DNA of 64,000 bases from the NCBI GenBank assembly GCA_963801035.1, contig CAWDDF010000004.1:124001-188000 (forward strand), given 5' to 3'. Below are positions 18,267 to 28,328 of the stretch, piece by piece. Both the position numbers and the translations under genes were made by a program. How positions within the stretch are numbered: position 1 is the stretch's first letter; every line of letters begins with the position of its first letter. The notes beneath the pieces were generated by a model. It saw only the letters and a program-made list of their open reading frames with translations. It had not been told where the DNA came from and made no database searches. Origin of the DNA: JACCZX01 sp963801035. GTDB lineage: Bacteria > Pseudomonadota > Gammaproteobacteria > Burkholderiales > Burkholderiaceae_F.

Positions 18267-18518
18267 TCAGCCGTTGTGAAGTACGCCGTTGCGAGCTACG
18301 CCGTTGCCAGCTGGTGCGCTAAAAGGCGACGACGCATAGCCGACCTGCGTCCACGCATCGGACCAGCGCGCATCGTGCAAGCCCATCGCGAGGGCGAAAG
18401 TCAATCCGGCGCTGCCCGCCGCAAGCGACCCGGCGACCGCTTTGACAACGCACCACATGTGCTCCCTACGCCTCTTCTCAACTCTTCTTGCCTGCTGTAG
18501 CGCCAAATCAACTCGCAT
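18267..18518 (-). CDS. small single-pass membrane protein (MRVD family, copy 2)
   Basis: Protein of 83 residues. It starts MRVDLALQQARRVEKRRREH, a strongly basic amphipathic segment, followed by one membrane helix (about 24-48, VVKAVAGSLAAGSAGLTFALAMGL), a GLHDA motif and a short tail ending GVLHNG. A textbook AGGAGG lies just before the ATG, so this start is preferred to in-frame ATG 18590. It resembles the 13162-13473 protein in its start, membrane segment, GLHDA motif and C-terminus. It is divergent from the VIT-domain gene, with the CreB-type tag in between, so CreBC control is likely (inference). Function unknown. Confidence 0.7.
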   Translation of the reverse strand: MRVDLALQQARRVEKRRREHMWCVVKAVAGSLAAGSAGLTFALAMGLHDARWSDAWTQVGYASSPFSAPAGNGVARNGVLHNG

Positions 18519-18601
18519 TTGAACCTCCTTGCACCGCTTGCTGCTGTAACGCCATCGTGCAATCAACTCAAATGAAGCGCCATTGCACAATCAACCCGCA
18601 G

Positions 18602-18617
18602 TTCACGGCTTTTTCAC
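18602..18617 (+). promoter_or_regulatory. CreB-binding tag (TTCAC-N6-TTCAC)
   Basis: TTCAC at 18602-18606 and TTCAC at 18613-18617 are separated by exactly six bases (GGCTTT), matching the cre tag known from E. coli and Aeromonas CreB. It lies between the divergent small-membrane-protein gene and the VIT-domain gene, and about 420 bp after creC. The match is perfect at all ten constrained positions. Which of the two genes it serves cannot be told; the repeat direction points towards the VIT gene. Confidence 0.7.
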
Positions 18618-18707
18618 ACACTCTCCCTCTTGCATTCAACGGCGCTTCTTGTCAGCAGGTGATCGTTCGTCTCGCCGGCCAAACCTGGTCGATCGAGGAG
18701 AAAGACG

Positions 18708-19565
18708 ATGCCAGCGCTTCAAGTAGCGATTGACGCATTTCTGACCGCGGCGGAACTGTTCGCCCTGCTCTTCGTTTCGCCGGTCTCGGCGACGGAGCAG
18801 CCGAGCCTCGCGCGCACAGCAAGCGCACCGGCCTACGAACGCGCACGGGCGCTGCATCTGGTCTCGACATCTTTCGATGTCCGACTGCTCGGCTCACTTG
18901 CCGACATCCGGGTGAGCCGGGAGTTTCGCAACGGGAGTGCAACCACAATCAACCTTTCTGGCTACCTGCCCGTGGCTGACGAGTACACCGACGCGCTTCG
19001 AATTCATCGCAGAGGACGAGTATTCGACCTACTGCAACTTGGCTCCAGTTGCGGTGGGGGCGAAGAAAGCGATGACGAAGACCTGCAGGCCGACATCGGC
19101 GGGCATATGCAGCTTGCAGTCGACGAGTCCATCGCCGATGCATTGCAGCTTGCCCCAGGCGAAACAGCGTTAGTCGAACTGATTGCTACACAGTCTTTGT
19201 CGCGGTCGCCCGGCGCGGCATACCGCCTCGCACTGCCGCCGCTTGCCGGCATCGAATCACAAGCGCTGCTGGTCGATCAGGGTGATACGCAGTTCGTTGT
19301 CATCGTGCCGCATCGCTTGGCGAGTGGTACTGGCCGCCTGACGCTTCGTCCAAATGGTGCGGCCAGTCAAAACATCGAGCTAGGCATGAGGAGCGAAACG
19401 TCATCGGCGTACATCATTCCACTTGCAAGCCGCGAAGCGCTGCAGGCGCTTGCATCAGGTGCAATCGAAATCGAAACGCGCACGCCCGACGGCATCGTCT
19501 GGTCGACTCTGCCGACGCAGGTGCGGGCCGACGCGTCCTTCGCGCTGGCCGTTACAGCGAAGTAG
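18708..19565 (+). CDS. secreted VIT-domain protein without vWA domain
   Basis: Protein of 285 residues with an N-terminal hydrophobic signal or anchor (about 10-28). Residues about 45-130 resemble a VIT domain (vault protein/inter-alpha-trypsin): VSTSFDVRLLGSLADIRVSREFRN followed by INLSGYLPVADEYTDALRIHRRGR matches the typical pattern of a strand, the RVSxxFxN motif and a proline-containing turn. A long acidic insert (GGGEESDDEDLQ) interrupts it. Most bacterial VIT proteins continue into a von Willebrand A domain; this one stops short, and the remaining 150 residues are beta-rich without a known motif. GAGGAG precedes the ATG. It lies downstream of a CreB-type tag, so it is a likely CreBC target (inference). 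Confidence 0.65.
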   Translation: MPALQVAIDAFLTAAELFALLFVSPVSATEQPSLARTASAPAYERARALHLVSTSFDVRLLGSLADIRVSREFRNGSATTINLSGYLPVADEYTDALRIHRRGRVFDLLQLGSSCGGGEESDDEDLQADIGGHMQLAVDESIADALQLAPGETALVELIATQSLSRSPGAAYRLALPPLAGIESQALLVDQGDTQFVVIVPHRLASGTGRLTLRPNGAASQNIELGMRSETSSAYIIPLASREALQALASGAIEIETRTPDGIVWSTLPTQVRADASFALAVTAK

Positions 19566-19818
19566 CGTCGATGCCGAATACTTTGAACGCTCGTATCGGA
19601 CGCACGACGCCTTCACCGGCGAAGCTGTGCGCGATCGAAACACCTGAAGCAGAGGACGAGCGGATCGCCTTACGTCGGCGCTCTGCCGATCGCGGGAGCC
19701 TTGTTGCCATCAAGTCGCTCTGCAGCGCTGTGTTCCGCGTAATTTTTCGCGTTCACGCGCCGCACAGCGATCGACTTAACGGCACTTCCGCGATCGGCCG
19801 CTGACCCAGTAAGGTCGG

Positions 19819-21804
19819 TCAGTTGCCGAGCAAGTAGCGCTCGATGAACGCCACCATCGAATAAAAATAGTAGTCGGCGTTAGCCTTACGCGCGAAGCCG
19901 TGTCCTTCGTTATCGGCCTCGAGATACCACACAGGGATGCCGTTGGCGCGCACTTTCTGAACGATTTGCTTGGCCTCGCTGACCGGCACGCGCGGATCGT
20001 TCTTCCCGTGGACGACCAGCAGCGGTGCACGAATTTTTCCGGCGTTGGCGAGCGGTGAGATCTTGTCGAGCACGGCGCGCACCGCGGGATCGCGCTCGTC
20101 GCCGTACTCCACCCGCCGGAGATCTCGCCGATAACTCTCGGTGTTGCCGAGGAAGCTGACGAAATCCGAGATACCGACGACGTCGATGCCACCGCGCAAC
20201 CGGTCGCCGTAATGCACAAGACTTGCGAGCACCATGTATCCACCGTAGCTGCCGCCCTGAACCATTACTCGTTTCGCGTCGAGACGCGAGTCGGTGGCAA
20301 TCCAATCGAGCAGTGCACCGATGTCCTTGACCGAGTCCTCACGCTTGACGCCGTTGTCCAAGTCGAGAAACGTCTTGCCATAGCCACTCGAGCCGCGCAC
20401 ATTAGGCTCGAGCAACGCGATACCGAGCTCGTTGATCAGGTAGTTGAACCGGCCATTGAAATTGACGGTCGCCTGCCCTTCCGGGCCGCCGTGAATGGCA
20501 ACGACTACAGGTCTGGGTCCGGTAAAGCGCGGCGGCGGCAACGTCAGAACGCCGCTGATGGTGCGGCCATCGAAGCTCTTCCAGCGCACGATTTCAGATT
20601 CGCGAAAACTTCGCTGGCGTCGACTCCAGCGGTATCCGCCGTGGTCCACTGCTGAGCGGCACCACCCGTGACATCGATGCTGTAAATGGTTGCCGGGCTT
20701 TGCGGCGAATTCAGCGTGAATGCAAGTTCGCCAACGCGCTTCTCGTGCCAACGGATGCCAGAGATCTGACCGCCAGGAATTTTCGGGCGAGGAAGTTCCC
20801 TGCCGCTTACCGGATCGAACAGTCGAAGTTCATCGCGGCCATCGACATTGAACACCGCGGCCAGCCGACGGCCATCGTGCGACAGCGCAATGCCTTCGAC
20901 ATCCCAAGGAACGTCGGACGAGAAGTAGCGCAGCGTGCGCGTATCGAATCGGTACTCAGCGAGCTGCTGAAACTCGCTGCGTGCGGTCGTCGTCAGGTAC
21001 AGGCGCGACCCGTCAGGGCTGAACTCGAGACCAAAGTAAGTTGCACGAGCCGTCGCGTCTGCTGACGGAAGCAACCGCTCGCGTTTCCCGCTTGCAACCT
21101 CCATACGCCAGACCTCGGTCTCGGTGCGGCTGATGTATCGAATCATCACCAGCCACTTGTCGTCAGGAGAGAACGTGAAGTCGAACCACCCAGGGCCCTC
21201 GAGCTCGGCAATGATGCGACGATCGTCCGGCTTCAGAGGGTCGAGTAACGTCAGCGTCACGCCTATCTGGTCGCGCCTTCCACCCTGCGCGGTGCGATCG
21301 AGCGGCACCGAAGCGATCAGCAGTCGCGTGCCAGCTTCGTTCCAGCTTGCCTGGCTGCGGGTTTCCGGATCCGACAGCAGCGTGCTCGCACGCGACGCGA
21401 GGTCGAGCCGGTAGATGCGTGCCGCCTCGTTGCCGCCGGTGTCGCGCGAATAAATAATGAAGCGGCCATCACGCGGATCGAACGAGCCGCCGCCGATCGG
21501 CTCCGGGAAATCGGTCAGTCGCTCCGGTGAAGCGCCCGGCGCAGTGAGCAAGAACAGCTGGTTAACGTTTGAACCGGCAGCGCGGTGGCTGACGAGCATC
21601 TCGCGGCGCGTCGGATGCCAGTCCGAAAATGCGTGCCCCCGAAAGTCGCTGTAGCCACCCACTCGTTCGGCGAGCGACTGCGGAATCGGAGGGATCCCCT
21701 CTATCAGAAGGTTGGGATTTGGCACAAGAACCGCAGGTTGTGCCGGGGCCTGAGCAAACCACAGCGCTTGCGAATAATGCAAGCGCAGCACCGAATACCT
21801 TCAT
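19819..21804 (-). pseudogene. S9-family (prolyl oligopeptidase-like) peptidase, broken by two frameshifts
   Basis: Secreted serine peptidase of about 660 residues if repaired. Three pieces are visible. A signal peptide (MKVFGAALALFASAVV) starts at ATG 21804. A beta-propeller domain runs in another frame from about 21760 to 20600 (repeats such as SFDPRDGRFIIYSRDTGGNE and FSPDDKWLVMI). The catalytic alpha/beta-hydrolase half returns to the first frame down to 19819. The catalytic triad is present: Ser in GGSYGGYM, Asp in GKNDPRVP, His in NEGHGF. The frame changes lie near 21760 (one extra base) and near 20595 (one missing or two extra). Both halves are well conserved, so a sequencing error or very recent loss is likely. 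Confidence 0.82.
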
Positions 21805-21851
21805 CGATAGCAACCAGTTTTTAGCAAGTGCGGCACGATACTGGAAGCACA

Positions 21852-22280
21852 CTACAAAGCTTCAACCCACTCCGCGTTGTAAACCTTCCAGCGACCGTTC
21901 TCACGGCGCCAGACCGAATCAAAATCCCAGCTTTGACCGCGCTCAGGCAGCAAGCCGGCGCCACCGGTTGCGAATGCTCGGACTTTCGCACGCGCACGAT
22001 CCCCGTCGATTCGAACTTCCGTCACGACCGCCTTGACGCTGATTTTTTCGTTGCGCAAATATGCCCCGGCCAGCAAGCGCTTGACATCCTGCTTGCCGAA
22101 CGCGCCGGATTCGCGTGCGAAATCATCGCTGATCGAATCGAGAAACGCGGCCGGTTCGCGCTTCTCGATTGCTTGCGCCATTGCGGTCACCGCCGACCGC
22201 AGTTCACGCTCGGGATCGGAGCGACTGCAAGCGGCCAGCGCAATCGCGAGCGCCAGTAGAAGGTATGTGCCCCGCATCAT
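21852..22280 (-). CDS. NTF2-like lipoprotein
   Basis: Small envelope lipoprotein of 142 residues with a lipobox (ALAAC) after a short signal peptide. The mature part matches SnoaL/NTF2-like proteins: ELRSAVTAMAQAIEKREPAAFLDSISDDF at the start and a closing pattern SVWRRENGRWKVYNAEW. Such domains form a conical barrel that binds small ligands or acts as a scaffold; no catalytic residues can be named. The start is uncertain: two Met codons at 22280 and 22277 and upstream GTGs are in frame, none with a clear Shine-Dalgarno. It is on the same strand as the peptidase, 47 bp upstream of it, so they may share a transcript. Confidence 0.7.
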   Translation of the reverse strand: MMRGTYLLLALAIALAACSRSDPERELRSAVTAMAQAIEKREPAAFLDSISDDFARESGAFGKQDVKRLLAGAYLRNEKISVKAVVTEVRIDGDRARAKVRAFATGGAGLLPERGQSWDFDSVWRRENGRWKVYNAEWVEAL

Positions 22281-22373
22281 CACGGTCGTCACATCAGCTT
22301 ATCGATTCGCCGAGTTGAGCAGCGGCGCGCGTCCGCTTGAACCAGGCGAGGCTGAGTCGGATGCAGGTCCGGC

Positions 22374-25300
22374 TCAGCCGAGATTTGGCGCAAGCCAGCG
22401 CTCGAGTTCGCTCACCGCTTCGCTCTTGCGTTTGGCCAAGTCCTCGAGTTGATCACGTCCTATCCGGCCGACGTTGAAGTACTTCGATTGCGGATGGGAG
22501 AAGTAAAAACCGCTGACGCTCGATGCCGGGCTCATTGCATAGTTCTCGGTCAGCGTCATTCCGATTTCTTCCGCGTGCAGTGCCTCGAACAGATCGCGCT
22601 TGACCGAATGCTCGGGACAGGCCGGATAGCCGGGGGCTGGGCGAATGCCGCGATACGATTCCTTCACCAGCTGTTCGTTGGTCAGCGCCTCGTCGGGCAC
22701 GTAGCCCCACAAGTCGCGCCGAACCCGCTCGTGCAGCATTTCGGCAAACGCTTCGGCCAGACGATCTGCGATGGCCTTGAGCATGATCGAGCCATAGTCA
22801 TCGTGCTTGGCCTGAAACATCGCTTCGCGTTTTTCGAGACCGATGCCTGCTGTGACAGCGAACATTCCAATGTAATCGGCAATCCCCGAACCTTTCGGCG
22901 CGATGAAATCGGCCAGACACTGATTCGGATTCGGCACACCATCGATCACCGGCTTCTTGGTCTGCTGACGCAATCCGTTCCAGGTAAACAGCACTTCACT
23001 GCGTGACTCGTCGGCGTAGACCTCGATGTCGTCACCGACCGCATTGGCAGGGTAGAACGCGACGGTGCCGTTGGCCTTCAGCCAGCGCTCGTTGACGATG
23101 CGCTCGAGCATCTTCTCGCCTTCGGCAAACACCTGGCGTGCGTGTTCTCCGATGACTTCGTCGGTGAGGATTTGCGGAAACGGGCCGTGCAGATCCCATG
23201 TCTGGAAAAACGGACCCCAGTCGACATACTTTGCAATCATCGCGAGGTCGTAATTCCTGAACGCGCGGCGGCCGAGGAACTTCGGTTTTGGCGGTGCGTA
23301 ACCCGTCCATTCGATGCGCGGCGCATTAGCGCGCGCATCGGCCAGCGTGACAAGCTCGGGTGCCTTTTTCGACGCGTACTGTGTACGGACGCGCTCGTAC
23401 TCGATTTTGATATCCGCGATGTACTTGGCGGCGGCGTCGTCCGACACCAGGCTTTGGCAAACACCGACCGAACGGCTCGCGTCCGATACATAAATGACCG
23501 GCCCATTCGAGTAGTGCGGAGCAATCTTGACGGCGGTGTGCACGCGCGACGTGGTTGCGCCTCCGATCAACAGCGGCAGCTTGAATCCCTGGCGCTGCAT
23601 CTCGCGCGCGACGTGCTGCATTTCCTCCAGCGAGGGAGTGATCAGTCCTGACAAACCGATCATGTCCGCCTTTTCTTCGCGCGCAGTTGCAAGAATCTTG
23701 TCAGCGGGGACCATGACGCCCATGTTGACGACATCGAAGTTGTTGCACTGAAGGACGACCGAGACGATGTTCTTGCCAATATCGTGAACGTCGCCCTTGA
23801 CGGTTGCGATCACGACCTTGCCTTTCGCGCGGATCTCACCTCCCGCCGCCGTCTTTTCGGCTTCAATAAACGGGATCAGATGCGCGACCGCCTGCTTCAT
23901 CACGCGTGCGCTCTTGACCACTTGCGGCAAGAACATCTTGCCGGCGCCAAAGAGATCGCCGACGATGTTCATGCCATCCATCAACGGGCCTTCGATCACT
24001 TCGATCGGGCGCCCGCCGCGTTCGGCAACCTGGGCGCGCGCTTGCTCGGTGTCCTCGACGACGAACTGCGTAATTCCATGCACCAGTGCATGCGCCAGGC
24101 GCTTTTCGACGGGGTCGGCACGCCACGCAAGATCTTCCTTGCGCTCCTTGCCGCCGGCCTTGATCGTTTCAGCCAGCTGCACCAGACGCTCGCCGGCGTC
24201 GGCACGCCGATTCAGCACGACATCTTCGACTGCCTCGCGGAGAGTGGGATCGATGTCTTCGTAAACGCCGAGTTGACCTGCGTTGACGATGCCCATCGTC
24301 ATGCCGGCGCGAATCGCGTGATAGAGGAACACGGTGTGGATCGCTTCGCGCACATGGTCGTTGCCGCGAAAACTGAAACTGACGTTGCTGACGCCGCCGC
24401 TGACCTTCGCCAATGGCAGGTTCTGCTTGATCCAGCGCGTCGCTTCGATGAAATCGACCGCGTAGTTGTTGTGCTCTTCGATTCCGGTAGCGATCGCAAA
24501 CACGTTCGGATCGAACACGATGTCTTCCGGAGGAAAGCCGACGGTGTCGACCAGCAGCCGATAGCTGCGCTCACAGATTCCGATCTTGCGCTCGAACGTA
24601 TCGGCCTGGCCCTGCTCGTCAAACGCCATCACGATGACCGCTGCGCCGTATCGCCGTGCCAGCTTGGCCTGCTCGATAAACGCTGCCTCGCCTTCCTTCA
24701 TCGAAATCGAGTTGACGATGCATTTGCCCTGCACGCATTTCAGTCCCGACTTCGATCACGCTCCACTTTCGAGCTGTCGATCATCACCGGCACACGCGCG
24801 ATATCGGGCTCCGAGCCGATCAGCTTCAAAAACCGCGTCATCGCCGCGACCGAATCGAGCATCGCTTCGTCCATGTTGACGTCGATGATCTGAGCGCCAC
24901 TTTCGACCTGCTGCCGAGCAACGGCGACTGCGTCTTCGTACTGCTCGTTCAGGATCAGCCGCGCGAATGCTTTCGAGCCGGTGACATTGGTGCGTTCGCC
25001 GACGTTGACGAATAACGATTCGTCGTTGATCGTCACCGGCTCCAGACCCGACAGCCGCATCGCCGGCGCCGCCGTCCGGAACCACGCGAGGAGGCAATCC
25101 TTCGAGCGCCAGCGCAGTGGCGCGAATGTGATCCGGCGTCGTTCCGCAGCATCCACCGGCGATGTTGACAAAGCCCGCTTCGGCAAATTCCTTTAGCAGC
25201 CTCGACGTGACGTCGGCGGTTTCGTCGAAGCCGGTTTCGCACATCGGGTTTGGAAGCCCGGCGTTCGGATATACGCTGATGAACGTATCGGCAAGCGTCG

Positions 25301-26105
25301 CCAGCTCCTCGATGTAGGGCCGCATCAGCGCCGCACCCAGCGCGCAGTTCAAGCCAACGGTCAGCGGCTTTGCATGCCGTACCGAGTTCCAGAATGCCTC
25401 GACCGTTTGGCCGGAGAGGATGCGGCCCGACGCGTCAGTTACCGTGCCGGAAATCATCAGCGGCACCCGCGCTCCTCTCCTCTCGAATTCCGCATCGATC
25501 GCGAACAGCGCGGCCTTCGCATTCAACGTGTCGAAAATCGTCTCGACGATCAGCAGATCAACGCCGCCATCGAGCAGGCCCCGCGCCTGTTCACCGTAGG
25601 ACGTCACAAGCTCGTCGAACGTGACGTTGCGTGCGCCGGGATCATTGACGTCGGGCGAAATCGACGCTGTCTTCGGCGTCGGACCCAGCGCGCCAACGGC
25701 AAACCGAGGCTTGTCGGCGGTCGAATACTCGGCGCATGCGCTCTTGGCGATTTTTGCGGCTTCAAGGTTAATGTCGTACGCCACATGCGCCAGACCGTAG
25801 TCGTGTTGCGCGATCGAAGTTGCGCCGAACGTATTCGTTTCGATCAGATCGGCGCCGGCGTCCAGATATGCGTTGTGGATTTCGCGCACGACATCGGGCC
25901 GCGTTAACGACAGCAGATCGTTGTTACCTTTGACGTCGACCGGGTGATCGGCGAAGCGAGCGCCGCGAAAATCGGTCTCGGACAATTTGTAGCGCTGGAT
26001 CATCGTCCCCATCGCGCCGTCCAGCATCAGGATGCGGCGCGCAAGGAGCTCGCGCAATTGCGACTCGATCGATTGCATGTCTGAGGAAGGTGGCTGCGGG
26101 TTCAT
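22374..26105 (-). pseudogene. metH: cobalamin-dependent methionine synthase, broken by three one-base insertions
   Basis: MetH transfers a methyl group from methyltetrahydrofolate to homocysteine through B12. All four modules are visible, N to C: homocysteine-binding domain (LLDGAMGTMIQ; zinc ligands in GLNCALG and GGCCGT), pterin-binding domain (NVGERTNVTGSKAF), B12 domain (cap, then VKGDVHDIGKNIV with the axial His), and activation domain (GYPACPEHS). The frame changes near 25075, 24765 and 24745. The last two are about 20 bases apart, and each is repaired by removing one base. ATG 26105 gives the usual MetH start. About 1,240 residues would result, the normal length. Full conservation of every module argues for sequencing error over true loss. 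Confidence 0.9.
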
Positions 26106-26201
26106 CTCGGTTCCACGCCGTACGTGTTCATCGCGGGCTATTAACAGTGGCCGGCGATTGTAGGTGAAGCGCGACGCAATTTTCGTCGCGCCAGGCATGA
26201 G

Positions 26202-27803
26202 CTAATGCAGGCTGCCTTTGATCAGATCGGCGGCTTTCTCGGCAATCATGATGACCGGCGCATTGGTATTGCCCGATATCAACGTCGGCATCACCGACGC
26301 GTCGACGACTCGCAGCCGCTCGATGCCACGGACGCGCAATTGGGGATCAACGACCGCGCGCTCGTCAGACCCCATGCGGCAGGTTCCGACCGGGTGATAA
26401 ATCGTATCGGCACGCTCGCGGATCGCCTGCCGTATCTCGTCGTCGCTTTGCGCTTTAGAAAAATGCAGCTCGCGTGACGGGTCGGCGCCTGCGTAGTCGG
26501 AAAACGCCGGTTGCGCGAAAATCTTGCGCACCCACTTGAATCCGCGCACCAGCGTATCTAGATCGCTTTCGTCCGAAAAGAACGCGGGGTCGATCAGCGG
26601 CGCGTCGCGCATGTCGCGCGAGGCCAGCCGTACGGTGCCGCGACTCGCGGGCCGCAGCGCAGTCGCGTGGCAGCTCATGCCATGGCCCCAGTGATACGTA
26701 CGGTTGTGGTTATCGACCATGCCGATGACGAAATGCAGCTGCAGATCAGGGCGCTGAAGCTCGGGCAGCGTGCGAATGAAGGCGCCGGCTTCGGCGAAGT
26801 TTGAAGTCAGCACGCCACGCCGCTCGCGGCGCCAGCGCCGAATGGCACGCAGCAACTTGATGCTTCCAACGAACGAGAATCCCAACAGGTCCGTATTCGC
26901 GACGCGCCGATTGATCGTGATGTCGGGATGGTCATGCAGGTTGTCTCCCACCGGCAAATCCCCAAGAGACTGGATGCCAAGCTCGCGCAAATGCGCAGCC
27001 GGACCGATGCCCGACACCATCAGCAACTGCGGAGACTGCAGTGCACCCGCCGCGACCAGTATTTCACGTCGCGCACGCAGCTCGCGCTCGACATTGCCCT
27101 GGAGCACTTTGACACCTGTCGCGCGCTGCGCGTCAATGATGATGCGCGTTGCGAGCGCATCGGTCATCACATGCAGATTCTGTCGCTGGCGCGCGGGCTC
27201 CAGATACGCACGCGCAGCACTCCAGCGTTCGCCATTTTTTTGCGTGACTTGGTACCAGCCGACGCCTTCCTGCGTTTCGGCGGCGAAGTCACCGTTGCGT
27301 GGCAGGCCTGCCTGCTGGCCCGCTTCGATGAAAAGCGCGGCTGCCGGATGCGGGGATCGCAGATCAGACACATTCAGCGGGCCGGCGTCACCATGAAAAG
27401 GATTGGCGCCGCGTTCGTTGTTTTCCGACCGCATGAAATATGGCAGCACGTCGTTCCAAGCCCAGCCTCTTGCACCGTTTGACGCCCAGTCGTCGTAATC
27501 CTCACGCTGGCCGCGCAGATAGATCATCGCGTTGAGTGCCGAAGAGCCGCCCAGGCCGCGGCCACGCGGCTGATAGCCTCGGCGGCCGCCAAGACCCGGT
27601 TGCGGAACCGTCGAGAACGCCCAGTTGCACGCGTTGCGCTTGATGATTTGGATTGCCGCGCCGGTAGGCACGCGATTGAGTACGTGCTCGTTGTTGCCGC
27701 CCGCTTCGATCAGGGCAACGCTTACGGCAGGATCTTCCGACAAGCGCGCCGCGAGGACGCAGCCCGCAGAGCCGGCGCCGACGATGATGTAATCGAACTC
27801 CAT
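26202..27803 (-). CDS. GMC-family FAD oxidoreductase (choline-dehydrogenase-like)
   Basis: Flavoprotein of 533 residues. The N-terminal FAD-binding motif YIIVGAGSAGCVLAARL starts at residue 5. GMC signature 1 is GRGLGGSSALNAMIYLRG (about 80), and the C-terminal active-site region contains YHPVGTCRMG (His about 470) and SGNTNAPVIMIAEKAA. It oxidises an alcohol to an aldehyde; choline, a polyethylene glycol or another long alcohol cannot be chosen from sequence. ATG 27803 is preferred over an in-frame ATG at 27854 because the FAD motif then begins at residue 5, as is usual. The gene ends 97 bp upstream of metH with no sign of a functional link. Confidence 0.88.
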   Translation of the reverse strand: MEFDYIIVGAGSAGCVLAARLSEDPAVSVALIEAGGNNEHVLNRVPTGAAIQIIKRNACNWAFSTVPQPGLGGRRGYQPRGRGLGGSSALNAMIYLRGQREDYDDWASNGARGWAWNDVLPYFMRSENNERGANPFHGDAGPLNVSDLRSPHPAAALFIEAGQQAGLPRNGDFAAETQEGVGWYQVTQKNGERWSAARAYLEPARQRQNLHVMTDALATRIIIDAQRATGVKVLQGNVERELRARREILVAAGALQSPQLLMVSGIGPAAHLRELGIQSLGDLPVGDNLHDHPDITINRRVANTDLLGFSFVGSIKLLRAIRRWRRERRGVLTSNFAEAGAFIRTLPELQRPDLQLHFVIGMVDNHNRTYHWGHGMSCHATALRPASRGTVRLASRDMRDAPLIDPAFFSDESDLDTLVRGFKWVRKIFAQPAFSDYAGADPSRELHFSKAQSDDEIRQAIRERADTIYHPVGTCRMGSDERAVVDPQLRVRGIERLRVVDASVMPTLISGNTNAPVIMIAEKAADLIKGSLH

Positions 27804-27955
27804 GAATGCGCCCGCGTTCCTTAATGGGGCGCGAGCTACTAACCGCTCACGCAACGCGCATTCTCGCGTCTTAGGACGCTACGACCGAGCGACTGACTAG
27901 AAACGTTCCTCGATTTCGGGTCGCTTCTTTGAAGGAGAGCGAGCGCACCGAAGTG

Positions 27956-28219
27956 CTAGTGAAGCACTACCGGCTGATGCATCAATCCGCTGAAACCTTG
28001 CAAAAACTCGTCGACCTCGTCCGAGGTCGGTCCTTGCTCGATCAGTTCCTGCACGCTTTTGCGAAATGCCGCGGCATTTTCTCCGCCAAGGAAAATTTCC
28101 TTGCGAAGGTGCTTGTCCATGATTTCGTACCCGCCCACTTCGCGGTCGCCCGCCAGCACCGCGCCTTCGAACTCGAAAACGCAGAACTGAGGACTGTTGT
28201 AGATCATCGTAACTGCCAT
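27956..28219 (-). CDS. DUF3567 family protein
   Basis: Small protein of 87 residues matching DUF3567, a family found in betaproteobacteria. Recognisable parts are MIYNSPQFCVFEF at the start, GGYEIMDKHLRKEIFLGG in the middle and the end VDEFLQGFSGLMHQPVVLH. The function is unknown. AAAGGA upstream supports the ATG at 28219. It stands 109 bp downstream of trkH on the same strand. Confidence 0.9.
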   Translation of the reverse strand: MAVTMIYNSPQFCVFEFEGAVLAGDREVGGYEIMDKHLRKEIFLGGENAAAFRKSVQELIEQGPTSDEVDEFLQGFSGLMHQPVVLH

Positions 28220-28328
28220 CGCCGGGATTCCTTTCTTCCACCTACCTGCAATATCGGTACCTGGAAGCGCGAATCAAGTGGCGAGTATCAGCAGGGCTCC
28301 GGGTGAAAGTATCCGCTAACCTCGCTTG

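Noticed and set aside
19571..19804. 77-codon plus-strand frame in the gap between the VIT gene and the S9 peptidase
   Set aside because: No Shine-Dalgarno, no motif and composition like non-coding DNA; the 253-bp gap between 19565 and 19819 otherwise shows nothing I can support.
24740..24770. Inteins or programmed frameshifting as an explanation for the metH breaks
   Set aside because: No slippery heptamer with a downstream structure and no inserted domain is visible; each break is repaired by removing one base.
23784..24893. Plus-strand open frame of 369 codons opposite metH
   Set aside because: Antisense shadow of metH; no start signal and no family resemblance.
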